From positions 1 through 36,741 of the forward strand of contig JAEEIN010000158.1 in NCBI GenBank assembly GCA_016281385.1: 36,741 nt of DNA, read 5' to 3'. Below, piece by piece: positions 1 through 11,000 of the stretch. The notes beneath the pieces were generated by a model. It saw only the letters and a list, made by a program, of their open reading frames with translations, searched no databases and was not told where the DNA came from. Made by a program: the position numbers and the translations under genes. Source of the stretch: Lachnospiraceae bacterium. Its GTDB lineage: Bacteria > Bacillota > Clostridia > Lachnospirales > Lachnospiraceae. Each line of letters begins with the position of its first letter. Position 1 is the first letter of the stretch.

Positions 1-702
<702 letters not shown>

Positions 703-714
703 AGGAGGCTGTCT

Positions 715-1116
715 ATGGCGACATTTCCGATACGTATAGGTACACCTGACGGCCTTTTGTTCGAAGGCGAAGTCGAGCGTGTTAAATGCCGCGGCATCAC
801 AGGTGACCTTGCCATTTTGGCCGGCCATACGAATTACTGCACTGCACTGGGCATGGGAGAGGCCTACATAGTCCTTCCCGACGGCACCAGAAGAACTGCT
901 GCCTGCATCGGCGGAATGCTGTCCGTGATGGACGGTTCCTGTCATCTGCTCGCAACCACATGGGAGTGGGCCGAGGACATCGACGCAGAGCGTGCACAGC
1001 GTGCAAAAGAGCGTGCGGAGCAGAAGATCGCACAGGGTAACCTTGACGACAAGGAGTTAAGGATTGCCGAAGCAAAGCTTGGCCGTGCTCTTGTAAGATT
1101 AAGTGTAAAAGGATAA
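715..1116 (+). CDS. atpC: F1F0 ATP synthase subunit epsilon
   Basis: Directly after atpD with aaaggagg SD; FPIRIGTPDGLLFEGEVERVKCRGITGDLAILAGHTNY typical of AtpC. Confidence 0.95.
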   Translation: MATFPIRIGTPDGLLFEGEVERVKCRGITGDLAILAGHTNYCTALGMGEAYIVLPDGTRRTAACIGGMLSVMDGSCHLLATTWEWAEDIDAERAQRAKERAEQKIAQGNLDDKELRIAEAKLGRALVRLSVKG

Positions 1117-1128
1117 ATAAAAATGTTA

Positions 1129-1157
1129 AAAACCCCGAGAGTCATTCCCGGGGTTTT
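1129..1157 (+). terminator. Intrinsic terminator of the atp operon
   Basis: AAAACCCCG...CGGGGTTTT hairpin; overlaps the 5' extension of the ORF called at 1123. Confidence 0.75.
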
Positions 1158-1176
1158 GGACTATTGTGGGGTAAAA

Positions 1177-2082
1177 ATGAAAGTTTTCACGGTGACATTG
1201 AATACGGCCCTTGATGTTGTGGTAAGGGAAGACGATTACAAAGAAAGCAGACTGAAAAAGGCAATAAGGATACCTGCGGGCAAAGGTATCAACGTTTCCA
1301 GAGCCTTAAAAAGTAACGGGATCCCCTCCACCGCCATCGCACTGGTGGGTGAATCCGAGGAGGAATTGTTTTCCTCCGTGGCGGATGATCTTATCTCTCT
1401 TCATCTCATTCCCGTTAAAGGAAAAACAAGGTCAAACATAACGCTTTCTTTTTGCGAAGACGGTAAAGAACACCATACAAGGACGAAGGGCTACAAAGCA
1501 GGAGAAAAAGAACTTGACGCGGTGAGGGATTATCTCTCGGAAAACGTATGCGAAGGAGACTGGGTGATCTTTTCGGGAAGCCTTCCCGAAGGAATGCCTG
1601 CGGATGCCTATGCTTCACTTATAAAGCTCTGCAAACTGAGGGATGCCTACACTCTTCTCGATTCGTCAAAGCTTGCGCTGCTGCGGGGGATCACCGCGGG
1701 ACCCTTTGCCATTAAACCCAACCGTGAGGAGCTTGAAGATATCCTTTCCGCAAAGTTCCCACGGGATGAAGAGATACTTGAATATTTACGGAAACTTTCG
1801 GATAATTACGGTATAAAGATAATCCTTACGACTCTCTCCGAAGAGGGAGCCATTCTGTATTCGAGAGATCGTGACACGGTGATAAGGCTGGATGCTTACA
1901 AGCCCAAAGAAGCCGTGGTTTCCAGTGTGGGCTGCGGAGACTCCGCAGTTGCGGGACTGGTATACGGTTTTCTCAATTACTTGTCCTTCGAGGAATGCCT
2001 GAAGGAATCCATGCTGTTTGCAAACGCAAATCTTTACACACCCGTTCCGGGTGAACTTAAATGGGGAAAAAAGGAATCATGA
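1177..2082 (+). CDS. PfkB-family sugar kinase, 1-phosphofructokinase/tagatose-6-phosphate kinase-like
   Basis: MKVFTVTLNTALDVVV..., AGKGINVSRAL, IKPNREELEDIL, GCGDSAVAGL; start placed at 1177 because the upstream part of the ORF is a terminator hairpin. Confidence 0.85.
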   Translation: MKVFTVTLNTALDVVVREDDYKESRLKKAIRIPAGKGINVSRALKSNGIPSTAIALVGESEEELFSSVADDLISLHLIPVKGKTRSNITLSFCEDGKEHHTRTKGYKAGEKELDAVRDYLSENVCEGDWVIFSGSLPEGMPADAYASLIKLCKLRDAYTLLDSSKLALLRGITAGPFAIKPNREELEDILSAKFPRDEEILEYLRKLSDNYGIKIILTTLSEEGAILYSRDRDTVIRLDAYKPKEAVVSSVGCGDSAVAGLVYGFLNYLSFEECLKESMLFANANLYTPVPGELKWGKKES

Positions 2083-3125
2083 AACTTCTGATCAGGGCGG
2101 ATGCCAACAAAAAAGTGGCAATGGGCCATGTAATGCGCTGTCTTTCCGTTGCGGATGCATTCAGAAGCCCGGATGCGGACGTTATCTTTGTGTGTGCATC
2201 ATCGGATGCCAGGAAGATGATAACGGAAAGAGGCTACGAGTGCATAGTGATGCACACGGACTTTTCAAAAACCATGAATGAGCTTGACAAACTCGTATCC
2301 ATAATCCGGAGCACGGAAGCCGACATGGTGCTCTGTGACGGATATTATTTTTCCACACCTTATTTCGAACGTCTAAAGAAGCATGTCAGTGTGGCATATA
2401 TGGATGACTACGGCAAGGATCCTTATCCCGTGGATGTCCTTATAAACTACAACATATACGGTGACGGCATCGACTATGAGCGTCTGTATCTTGACGCAGG
2501 TATTCCGATGCCGAAGATGCTGATCGGGCCGGAATATGCTCCCTTAAGAAGGGCATTTCTTGATGCGGAGCCCATAAAGATAAAGAAAAAGGGAGTCTTT
2601 AACATCCTTGTTTCCACGGGGGGAGCCGATCCCTGCGGTATCGCCAAGGTCATCTGCGAACGGTTCCTTTCCGATACGGTGGGTGAGTCGAAATTGGGAG
2701 TTTTGATCGGACCTTTCTCACCGGACCTTGAGAAGATAAAGAAACTTGCCGCAGGAAGTGACGGAAGCATTGTTGTGCATCAGAACATAATAGACATGCC
2801 CACCTTCCTAAGCGGTTTTGATATAGCACTCAGCGCTGCGGGAAGCACTACTTACGAGCTTTGCCGCATGGGAATACCCACCTGTCTGTTTTCTTCTGCG
2901 GACAATCAGAACATGATAAATCAGACCTTCAGTGACAGGGATATCTGTGCCAGCGCCGGAAATGCGGACAGAGGCCGCGATGCCGTTGTAGACAGGCTTA
3001 TTGAGTTTGCGGACAAATGCATTCATTCTTATGAATTAAGAAGCAAAATGGCTGAAAGGATGAGGAGCACGGTGGATGCTCTGGGAGCCGCCAGGATCGC
3101 AAAAGAGATGATGAATGTTCTTTAA
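2079..3125 (+). CDS. PseG/SpsG-like nucleotide-sugar hydrolase or glycosyltransferase (GT-B fold)
   Basis: MKLLIRADANKKVAMGHVMRC N-terminus and LSAAGSTTYELCRMGIPTCLFSSADNQ C-terminal motif as in PseG; ATGA overlap with the upstream kinase. Confidence 0.8.
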   Translation: MKLLIRADANKKVAMGHVMRCLSVADAFRSPDADVIFVCASSDARKMITERGYECIVMHTDFSKTMNELDKLVSIIRSTEADMVLCDGYYFSTPYFERLKKHVSVAYMDDYGKDPYPVDVLINYNIYGDGIDYERLYLDAGIPMPKMLIGPEYAPLRRAFLDAEPIKIKKKGVFNILVSTGGADPCGIAKVICERFLSDTVGESKLGVLIGPFSPDLEKIKKLAAGSDGSIVVHQNIIDMPTFLSGFDIALSAAGSTTYELCRMGIPTCLFSSADNQNMINQTFSDRDICASAGNADRGRDAVVDRLIEFADKCIHSYELRSKMAERMRSTVDALGAARIAKEMMNVL

Positions 3126-3144
3126 TGGGAATGCTCACAGTCCC

Positions 3145-3172
3145 TTGACTTTGAAGATACATAAACTACAAT
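3145..3172 (+). promoter_or_regulatory. Putative sigma-A promoter for mscL
   Basis: TTGACT-N16-TACAAT. Confidence 0.5.
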
Positions 3173-3215
3173 GAATCTGTAGGATATTTTTATTGCACCG
3201 GGAGGAGGAAGGTAC

Positions 3216-3650
3216 ATGAAAAAGACATTTGAAGATTTCAAGAAATTTATCGCAAGAGGAAACGTCATTGACATGGCAGTCGGTGTTATCATCGGCGGAG
3301 CTTTCGGTAAGATCGTTACCAGCCTTGTAAACGACATTCTGATGCCCCTTTTGGGTATCATCACCGGCGGAGCTGATTTCAGCACGAAGAAGATTGTTTT
3401 AAGCCCCGCTGAAATCGACGCCGCAGGCAACGTCATCAAAGAAGAAGGCGCCATACTTTACGGAAGCTTCATTCAGAATATAATCGATTTCCTTCTTATC
3501 GCGCTTTGCATCTTCTTTATCACAAAGGCCATCACAAAGGCATCCGAAAAGCTTAAGAAGAAGGAAGAAGAAAAGCCCGAAGAGAAGAAGCCCACAAGCG
3601 AAGAGCTTCTTACGGAGATAAGGGATCTTTTAAAGGAAAAGAAGGACTGA
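3216..3650 (+). CDS. mscL: Large-conductance mechanosensitive channel
   Basis: FKKFIARGNVIDMAVGVIIGGAFGKIVTSLVNDILMPLLG; SD gggaggagg. Confidence 0.97.
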   Translation: MKKTFEDFKKFIARGNVIDMAVGVIIGGAFGKIVTSLVNDILMPLLGIITGGADFSTKKIVLSPAEIDAAGNVIKEEGAILYGSFIQNIIDFLLIALCIFFITKAITKASEKLKKKEEEKPEEKKPTSEELLTEIRDLLKEKKD

Positions 3651-3671
3651 TCCTTAAAAGGATGATCTGAT

Positions 3672-5129
3672 ATGTATTTTAATTCCTACTATTTTGTTCT
3701 TTACTATCTGCCGGTATTGCTGGTGGGATATTATATACTGGGAAAACATTATAAACCGGCAGTCGCGCATATGTGGCTGCTGGCTTTTTCCGTTATATTT
3801 TGCCTCTCTCACGGAGCCTGGCAGACGCTGATCCTTGCAGCGGATATAGCTGCAAACTATTTCATTTCCCGCGGTATTTCACAAAAGTCCGGAAAAAATG
3901 ACAAGGTTCGCAAACTGCTTCTTGTTACTGCGATCCTTTTTAATATCGGTGTTCTTTTTGCCTTCAAATATCTCGGTTTCTTTGCCTCTGTTCTGGATAT
4001 GTTCACAAAGAAGGGGTATTCCGTTACGATCCTCATCATGCCGCTTGGACTTAGCTATCTTGCCTTCAGGATGATAGGCTATGTGGCGGATGTTTATAAA
4101 GGAGAGCAGGAAGTGCCGTCATTTGGGGATTTTCTGCTTTATGCCTTCTATTTTCCCATGATCGTTCAGGGTCCCATCACTTCCTCCGAACTGTTTTTGA
4201 ATGCTCTCAAAGATGAGAACCATGTAAAGTTTAACAGCGACAGATTTGCGAAAGGTCTTTATCTGTTTGCAATGGGTTTGCTAAAGAAGATGCTTATTGC
4301 CGATACCCTGGCAAAGTCGGTTACATGGGGATTTGAAAATGCGGGAAGGATAACCTCTGCGGATACGATACTGGTGATCATCGCCTACACATCCCAGCTG
4401 TATTTTGATTTTTCGGGATACTGCGATATGGCAAACGGAATATCCGAAATGTTTGGAATAACACTGCCGCTTAACTTTGATTCACCGTATAAATCAAAGT
4501 CCCTGAGTGAAGAGTGGCGAAGATGGCACATAACTCTCGGAGATTTCCTCAGAAAATATATTTATATTCCTCTCGGAGGCAGCAAAAAAGGCACTGTAAG
4601 GACTTATATAAATATTGTGCTTGTTTTTACCATAAGCGGTTTCTGGCACGGCGCTGACTTTACATACATCCTATGGGGACTGGCAAGCGGTGTCATACAG
4701 TGTTTTGAGAGGGCCTTTGATAAAGGCCTTTCAAAGATAAACGGTGTTATACGGTGTATCGGTACCTACATTCTTTGGAATATCACCGTTCTGATCTTCA
4801 GGTCGGAAAGCCTGCCCCAGTTTTGGTATCTGTTTTCCGGAATCTTTATCAGACACGATTTCTCGGTAACACATGAACTTCTGCAGACTGCAACGACCTT
4901 TGAGATAGACTATCTGGAAGAACATATGGGAGCATTGGGGGAACATTTGTCCCTTCTTCATCTTCCCGTATTTCTGCTGATCTCTCTTATTATCATTTTC
5001 GGAATGAAAAATCTGTATGAAAAAGAATTTAAGCCCGGGGTGTTTAAGGCAGTATTTGTTGCCTTATCACTTTTCTGGTGCATTTTATCCATGGGCGGAA
5101 TGACCACATTCCTTTATGCGGTTTATTAA
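3672..5129 (+). CDS. MBOAT-family O-acyltransferase (AlgI/DltB-like)
   Basis: Polytopic protein with SEEWRRWHITLGDFLRKYIYIPLGGSKKG and FWHGADFTYILWG motifs. Confidence 0.93.
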   Translation: MYFNSYYFVLYYLPVLLVGYYILGKHYKPAVAHMWLLAFSVIFCLSHGAWQTLILAADIAANYFISRGISQKSGKNDKVRKLLLVTAILFNIGVLFAFKYLGFFASVLDMFTKKGYSVTILIMPLGLSYLAFRMIGYVADVYKGEQEVPSFGDFLLYAFYFPMIVQGPITSSELFLNALKDENHVKFNSDRFAKGLYLFAMGLLKKMLIADTLAKSVTWGFENAGRITSADTILVIIAYTSQLYFDFSGYCDMANGISEMFGITLPLNFDSPYKSKSLSEEWRRWHITLGDFLRKYIYIPLGGSKKGTVRTYINIVLVFTISGFWHGADFTYILWGLASGVIQCFERAFDKGLSKINGVIRCIGTYILWNITVLIFRSESLPQFWYLFSGIFIRHDFSVTHELLQTATTFEIDYLEEHMGALGEHLSLLHLPVFLLISLIIIFGMKNLYEKEFKPGVFKAVFVALSLFWCILSMGGMTTFLYAVY

Positions 5130-5138
5130 GGAGAATAG

Positions 5139-6200
5139 ATGGAAAGCAAAGCTTTTAACAAGACGGTACTTCTGATCCTCGGAAGCCTCATTCTTATAAC
5201 GACGGTATTTATGGTCGTCATCGATCCCTATTTTCATTATCATACGGGACTTTCGGGTCTGGGATATCCGATGCAGAAGGAGTTTTACCAAAACGCAGGG
5301 GTTGCAAGGAATTATAAGTACGACATTCTCATAGCGGGTGATTCGGAAACACAGAATATAAAAACAAGCAAGGTCGAATCGCTCTGGGGAGGTACTGCGG
5401 TCAAACTTCCGAATCCGGGGGCACCCTTTAACGAAACGGATATGGTGGTGCGCACAGCCCTCAAAAAGAATCCGGATCTTAAGCTGGTCATAAGACCTCT
5501 GGACGGCTACTATATCCCCACGGACCCATACACCATGAGATACGCCGGCTACGACCTGTATCTGTATGATGACAATTTATTTAACGATGTCAGATATGTT
5601 CTGGAAAAAGAAACCATCGTCGATGCCATTACGGTCCTGACTTATACAAGGGCAGGGAAAAGCACCATCAGCTTTGATGAATATTCAAATGTGGAAGCAA
5701 GCGAGATCTACGGCAATTACGACAATCTGCGGATCATGCTTGAAGAGACGGTGGATTACGGTTTTGGCGAGCCGGAAGAAGTGATATATGAGCGGGCAAA
5801 AACAAATGTCTGTGAGAACATAAAGAAAACGGCTCTCGAGTATCCTGACGTGGAATTCATCTATTTTATGCCCCCTTACAGTGCGGCTTACTGGAAACGG
5901 CTTCAAAATTCCGGGCTTACTGAAGTGGCCTTAAACTGCGAAAGGATCGCCCTTGAGGAAATTGCGGGGGTTGGGAATATCAGCGTGTTTTCCTTTGAAG
6001 ACCTGTATGAAGTTACAAACGACTGGCATCATTATTCCGATTCGATCCATTTTGACGGAGGAGTGGATGATGCGATGTTTGAACTCATATATAAAGGCGA
6101 ACACGAGATAAAGGCCGAAGATATAGATGATTATATCTTACGGCTGAAGGATCATTATGCCGGATTTGACTACGATTCCTTGTTTTTGTCGGAAGACTGA
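5139..6200 (+). CDS. Membrane-anchored SGNH-like O-acetylation partner (AlgJ/DltD-like)
   Basis: N-terminal TM; ILIAGDSETQNIK (GDS-type Ser) and YSDSIHF (DxxH); adjacent to the MBOAT gene. Confidence 0.7.
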   Translation: MESKAFNKTVLLILGSLILITTVFMVVIDPYFHYHTGLSGLGYPMQKEFYQNAGVARNYKYDILIAGDSETQNIKTSKVESLWGGTAVKLPNPGAPFNETDMVVRTALKKNPDLKLVIRPLDGYYIPTDPYTMRYAGYDLYLYDDNLFNDVRYVLEKETIVDAITVLTYTRAGKSTISFDEYSNVEASEIYGNYDNLRIMLEETVDYGFGEPEEVIYERAKTNVCENIKKTALEYPDVEFIYFMPPYSAAYWKRLQNSGLTEVALNCERIALEEIAGVGNISVFSFEDLYEVTNDWHHYSDSIHFDGGVDDAMFELIYKGEHEIKAEDIDDYILRLKDHYAGFDYDSLFLSED

Positions 6201-6293
6201 TATGAATATTTGCATTGTTTTATGAGAAAGGGGCTACACATCGGGGCTTTTCGTTGTATAATTGTCTGTGGGGTATAGACGGAGAATCAAACC

Positions 6294-7751
6294 ATGAAAA
6301 TGACGGAGGGTCTGTTCGACAATATAATTAACACCGCGCAGGACTGCGTGTTCTGGAAGGATAAAGAACGCCGTTTCGTAGGCGTAAATCAGGCTTTTCT
6401 GGATTTTTACGGCTTTGAGTCCGCGGATGTTCTCATAGGAAAAACCGACGAGGATATGGGCTGGCACAGCGATCCGGAACCTTACATGCAGGATGAGATC
6501 AGAGTGCTCGAGGGACACAGTACTTACAAAGTCCAGGGCAAGTGCTATATCCGCGGTGAGGAAAGAGATATCATCGCTTCGAAACGTCCTATTTACGAAG
6601 GTGATAAGATAGTGGGGCTTGTAGGAAGCTTTGTTGACATCACGGAGGTCCTTAAGAGGAACAACGCTTCCGACAGAAAGCAGCGTCTTTATACGAGGGA
6701 GGAGCTTTGCAGATATCACTACTTTGACACGCTTCTTAACGAGTATTCCGCGGATGAGATACTGGATCCCCTTACGGGACTGATATCCAGAGGTTTTTTT
6801 CTTGATCTTGCCAAATCTCTCATAGCTGAAGGCACGCCTTTTTCTTTTTCCATAATCGATCTTGATAACTTTAAATACATAAACGACACCTACGGACATC
6901 ACACAGGCGATGAAGTGCTGGCGGATATGGCGAAGGGTATTGCCGACTATGTCAGGGGCTTCGGTCTTGCGGGCAGGTTTGGAGGAGATGAACTTCTTCT
7001 TATCAATTTCCGCGACCTTGACTATATAGCCAAAGAAGATTTTTTTGAAAAGGCCTACGGTGAGGAAGCCGTCCTTCGGAAAAGAATGCAGATCGACGAC
7101 CACGTCCTTTATATAACCGCTACTACGGGCTGTGCTACTTTCCCGGCGGATGCGGACAATTATGACACTCTTTTTTCCTATATAGACAAGACACTTTACA
7201 GGGGAAAAACAAAGGGCAGGAACTGCTATACCGTTTACTCGGAGGCCCTTCACAAGAATCTGGACATGCAGAAGCTTGCGAGGCAGGATCTGTATACGAA
7301 CATGAGCAGCGTTATCGGCTGCCTGGGAGATGCCATAGGCTTCAGGGACAGAGCTATTTCCATAGAGAACATCGTCCTGAAGGAACTGAACATAACCGAG
7401 ATGCTCTACTGCGGCAAAGGGATGAAATTACGATCCACCATAGATATGGATTTCTGCGAGGATATCAGCGATATCGAGGATGTCATGGGAGACGACGAAG
7501 TTCTTGCGGAGACCGATTGCGAATTGTTAAAGGAAAAGTGTCCGCGCTTTTACGAAGCCATAAGAAAGAAGGATGCGTACTCCGTACTTGCTGCAAAGAT
7601 CGGTCTTAACAGAGAGACGGACGGATATCTTGTTTTTATAAATGCGGGAACGCAGCATGTGTGGAAACAGGATGAGATAGGACTTCTTTATTTTGCGGCC
7701 AAATCCCTTGCGGGATATTTAAGGCTCAACGATGAGAAGATTCCGGAGTAG
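6294..7751 (+). CDS. PAS-GGDEF protein with extra C-terminal domain (possibly GAF-like); variant GGDEL motif
   Basis: CVFWKDKERRFVGVNQAFLDFYGF (PAS); DPLTGLISRGFF...IIDLDNFKYINDTYGHHTGDEVL...GRFGGDEL. Confidence 0.88.
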   Translation: MKMTEGLFDNIINTAQDCVFWKDKERRFVGVNQAFLDFYGFESADVLIGKTDEDMGWHSDPEPYMQDEIRVLEGHSTYKVQGKCYIRGEERDIIASKRPIYEGDKIVGLVGSFVDITEVLKRNNASDRKQRLYTREELCRYHYFDTLLNEYSADEILDPLTGLISRGFFLDLAKSLIAEGTPFSFSIIDLDNFKYINDTYGHHTGDEVLADMAKGIADYVRGFGLAGRFGGDELLLINFRDLDYIAKEDFFEKAYGEEAVLRKRMQIDDHVLYITATTGCATFPADADNYDTLFSYIDKTLYRGKTKGRNCYTVYSEALHKNLDMQKLARQDLYTNMSSVIGCLGDAIGFRDRAISIENIVLKELNITEMLYCGKGMKLRSTIDMDFCEDISDIEDVMGDDEVLAETDCELLKEKCPRFYEAIRKKDAYSVLAAKIGLNRETDGYLVFINAGTQHVWKQDEIGLLYFAAKSLAGYLRLNDEKIPE

Positions 7752-7758
7752 TTTTCCC

Positions 7759-7788
7759 TTGACATATGGGTAAATGCGACAATATAAT
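7759..7788 (+). promoter_or_regulatory. Putative sigma-A promoter of the ileS T-box transcript
   Basis: TTGACA-N18-TATAAT. Confidence 0.65.
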
Positions 7789-7795
7789 ACGATAA

Positions 7796-8073
7796 CGGAA
7801 TGTAAAGATTCCGAAAACATCATTAAAAGCAATGACGAAGACAGTACCTTAGGGATAAAAGGTTCAGCGAGTCGGGGACGGTGCAAGCCCGATGCGAGTA
7901 GTCCGTAGGGGAAGATCACTTCCGAGCTTCGGTCCAAAAGGCAATGCCGAGTAGATACCGACGGATTCCCACCGTCAAAGGGGAAGAGTATAAACCGAAA
8001 GGGAGTACTTCTAAAAAGGTGGTATAACGAGCATATTCAGGAACTCGTCCTTTTTAGGAAGAGTTCCTTTTTC
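7796..8073 (+). ncRNA. T-box leader (tRNA-Ile responsive), 5' boundary approximate
   Basis: Likely AUC specifier at 7915-7917 (GAAGATCACTTCC); antiterminator CTAAAAAGG[TGGTATA]ACGAG...CTCGTCCTTTTTAG (8011-8057); competing terminator AGGAACTC...GAGTTCCTTTTT (8039-8072); immediately before ileS. Confidence 0.93.
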
Positions 8074-8095
8074 ATTTGTTTTATGGAGGTGCAGA

Positions 8096-11000
8096 ATGTA
8101 CAAACAGGTCTCTTCAAACATGAACTTCGTTGAGAGAGAAAAAGAAACACTGAAGTTCTGGAATGACAACGAAATCTTTGAACAGAGTATGAAAAAGCGT
8201 GAGGGATGTCCCACATATACTTTCTATGACGGTCCCCCCACCGCAAACGGCAAGCCCCATATCGGACATGTGCTTACCCGCGTTATCAAGGATATGATCC
8301 CCAGATACCGTACAATGAAGGGCTACTATGTTCCCAGAAAGGCCGGATGGGATACCCACGGTCTTCCCGTAGAGCTGGAAGTTGAGAAATTACTCGGTAT
8401 CGACGGAAAGGAACAGATCGAAGAATACGGTCTCGATCCCTTCATTCAGAAATGTAAGGAATCCGTCTGGAAATACAAGGGAATGTGGGAGGATTTCTCC
8501 GGCACCGTAGGTTTCTGGGCAGATATGAACGAGCCTTACGTTACCTATCACGATGACTATATCGAGTCTGAATGGTGGGCATTAAAGGAGATCTGGGACA
8601 AAGGTCTTTTATACAAGGGCTTTAAGATCGTGCCTTACTGCCCCCGTTGCGGAACCCCTCTTTCATCTCACGAGGTTGCGCAGGGCTATAAGACATTAAA
8701 AGAGCGTACCGCAGTTGTACGTTTCAAGATCGTAGGTGAAGATGCATACTTCCTTGCATGGACCACCACCCCCTGGACACTTGCATCCAACATCGCACTC
8801 TGCGTAAACCCCGATGAGACATACGCAAGGGTTAAGGCAGCAGACGGATTTACATATATCATGGCAGAAGCTCTGCTTGACAGCGTTCTGGGAACCATCG
8901 AGAGAGAAGAAGGCACTCCCGCTTATGAAGTTCTTGAAACATATAAGGGTAAGGATCTTGAATACAAAGAGTACGAGCCCCTTTATCAGTGCGCTAAGGA
9001 CAGCGTTGACAAACAGCACAAGAAAGCTTTCTTCGTATACTGCGATGACTATGTAACAATGTCAGACGGTACCGGTATCGTACATATCGCTCCCGCCTTC
9101 GGTGAAGACGATGCAAGAGTGGGACGTAAATACGACGCTCCCTTTGTTCAGATGGTTGACGAGCACGGTGTTATGAAGCCCGAAACTCTTTTTGCAGGCA
9201 TGCGCTGCAAGCCCACCAAGAAGGAAGTTGAAGCAGGTGCCATCAACTGTGACGTTGAAGTATTAAAGGAGCTTGAAGCAAGGAACATCCTCTTCTCCGC
9301 TCCCAAGGTTGAGCATGATTATCCTCATTGCTGGAGATGTTCAACACCCCTTCTTTACTACGCAAGAGAGTCCTGGTTCATCAAGATGACCGCCGTAAGG
9401 GACGACCTTGTAAGGAACAACAAAACCGTTAACTGGATCCCCGCCACCATCGGTGAGGGACGTTTCGGCAACTGGCTTGAGAACATTCAGGACTGGGGTA
9501 TCTCAAGAAACCGTTACTGGGGAACTCCTTTGAATATCTGGGAGTGTGAAGACTGCGGACATCAGGAGGCCATCGGTTCAAGGGCACAGCTTAAGGAACT
9601 TTCCGGCAATGACAAGGCTCTTACCGTTGAACTCCACAGACCTTATATCGATGAGATCACCTGCACCTGCCCCAAGTGCGGAAAAACAATGAGGAGAGTA
9701 TCGGAGGTTATCGACTGCTGGTTTGACTCAGGCGCAATGCCTTTTGCACAGCATCATTATCCTTTCGAGAACAAGGACCTTTTTGAGAAGCAGTTCCCCG
9801 CACAGTTCATCTCCGAGGCAGTTGACCAGACAAGAGGATGGTTCTACTCCCTTATGGCTGAAGGAACCCTTCTTTTCAACAAGTCTCCCTATGAGAATGT
9901 AATCGTTCTCGGACTTGTACTTGACGAAAACGGTGAAAAGATGAGTAAGTCAAAGGGTAATGCGGTAGATCCCTTCGATGCGCTTAAGACTTACGGTGCA
10001 GATGCCATCAGATGGTATTTCTACACCAACTCAGCTCCCTGGCTTCCCAACAGATTTGCCGGAGACACCGTACTTGAAGGACAGAGAAAGTTCATGGGAA
10101 CTCTTTGGAACACCTACGCATTCTTTGTTCTTTATGCAAACATCGATAATTTTGACGCCACAAAATATACCCTTGAATACGATAAGCTTCCCGTAATGGA
10201 CAAGTGGCTCCTTTCCAAGATGAACACCATGGTAAAGACCGTGGATTCAAATCTTGAGAATTATCGTATCCCCGAGGCGGGACGTGCTCTTGATGAGTTC
10301 GTCGACGATATGAGTAACTGGTATGTTCGTCGTTCCCGTGAACGTTTCTGGGCTAAGGGAATGGAGCAGGATAAGATCAATGCATATATGACTCTTTACA
10401 CCGCTCTCGTTACCGTTGCCAAGGCAGCAGCGCCCATGATCCCCTTCATGGCAGACGATATCTACAGAAACCTGGTTTGCTCACTTGATGACAAGGCACC
10501 CGTAAGCGTACATCTCTGTGACTTCCCCGTATGTGACGAAGCACATGTGGATGCAGAGCTTGAAAAGAACATGGACGCTGTTCTTAAGACCGTTGTTATG
10601 GGACGTGCCGCAAGAAACGCTTCCAACATCAAGAACCGTCAGCCCATCGCAAAGATGTATGTTAAGGCTCCTTTCGAGCTTAACGAGTTCTATAAAGAGA
10701 TCATCGAAGACGAACTTAATGTGAAGGATGTTGTTTTTACGGACGATGTTAGAGAGTTCACTTCATATACCTTCAAGCCTCAGTTAAGGACCGTAGGTCC
10801 CAAGTACGGCAAGCAGCTCGGCGGAATTCAGAAATTCCTTGCATCCGTTGACGGAAATGCCGCAATGGATGACCTTAAGGCCAAGGGCGCCCTGGTATTT
10901 GATGTGGACGGAGCAGAGGTAAGCCTTGCAGAGGAAGACCTTCTTATCAGCATCTCCCAGAAGGAAGGCTACGTAACCGAAGCGGACAATACGGTGACTG

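Noticed and set aside
1123-1176. N-terminal extension of the PfkB ORF (MLKTPRVIPGVLDYCGVK)
   Set aside because: It is encoded by the atp terminator hairpin; the family N-terminus begins at MKVFTVTLN (1177).
6234-7253. 339-aa minus-strand ORF antisense to the GGDEF gene
   Set aside because: Low-complexity, basic translation with no recognisable domain; the plus strand carries clear PAS-GGDEF motifs, so this is a shadow ORF.
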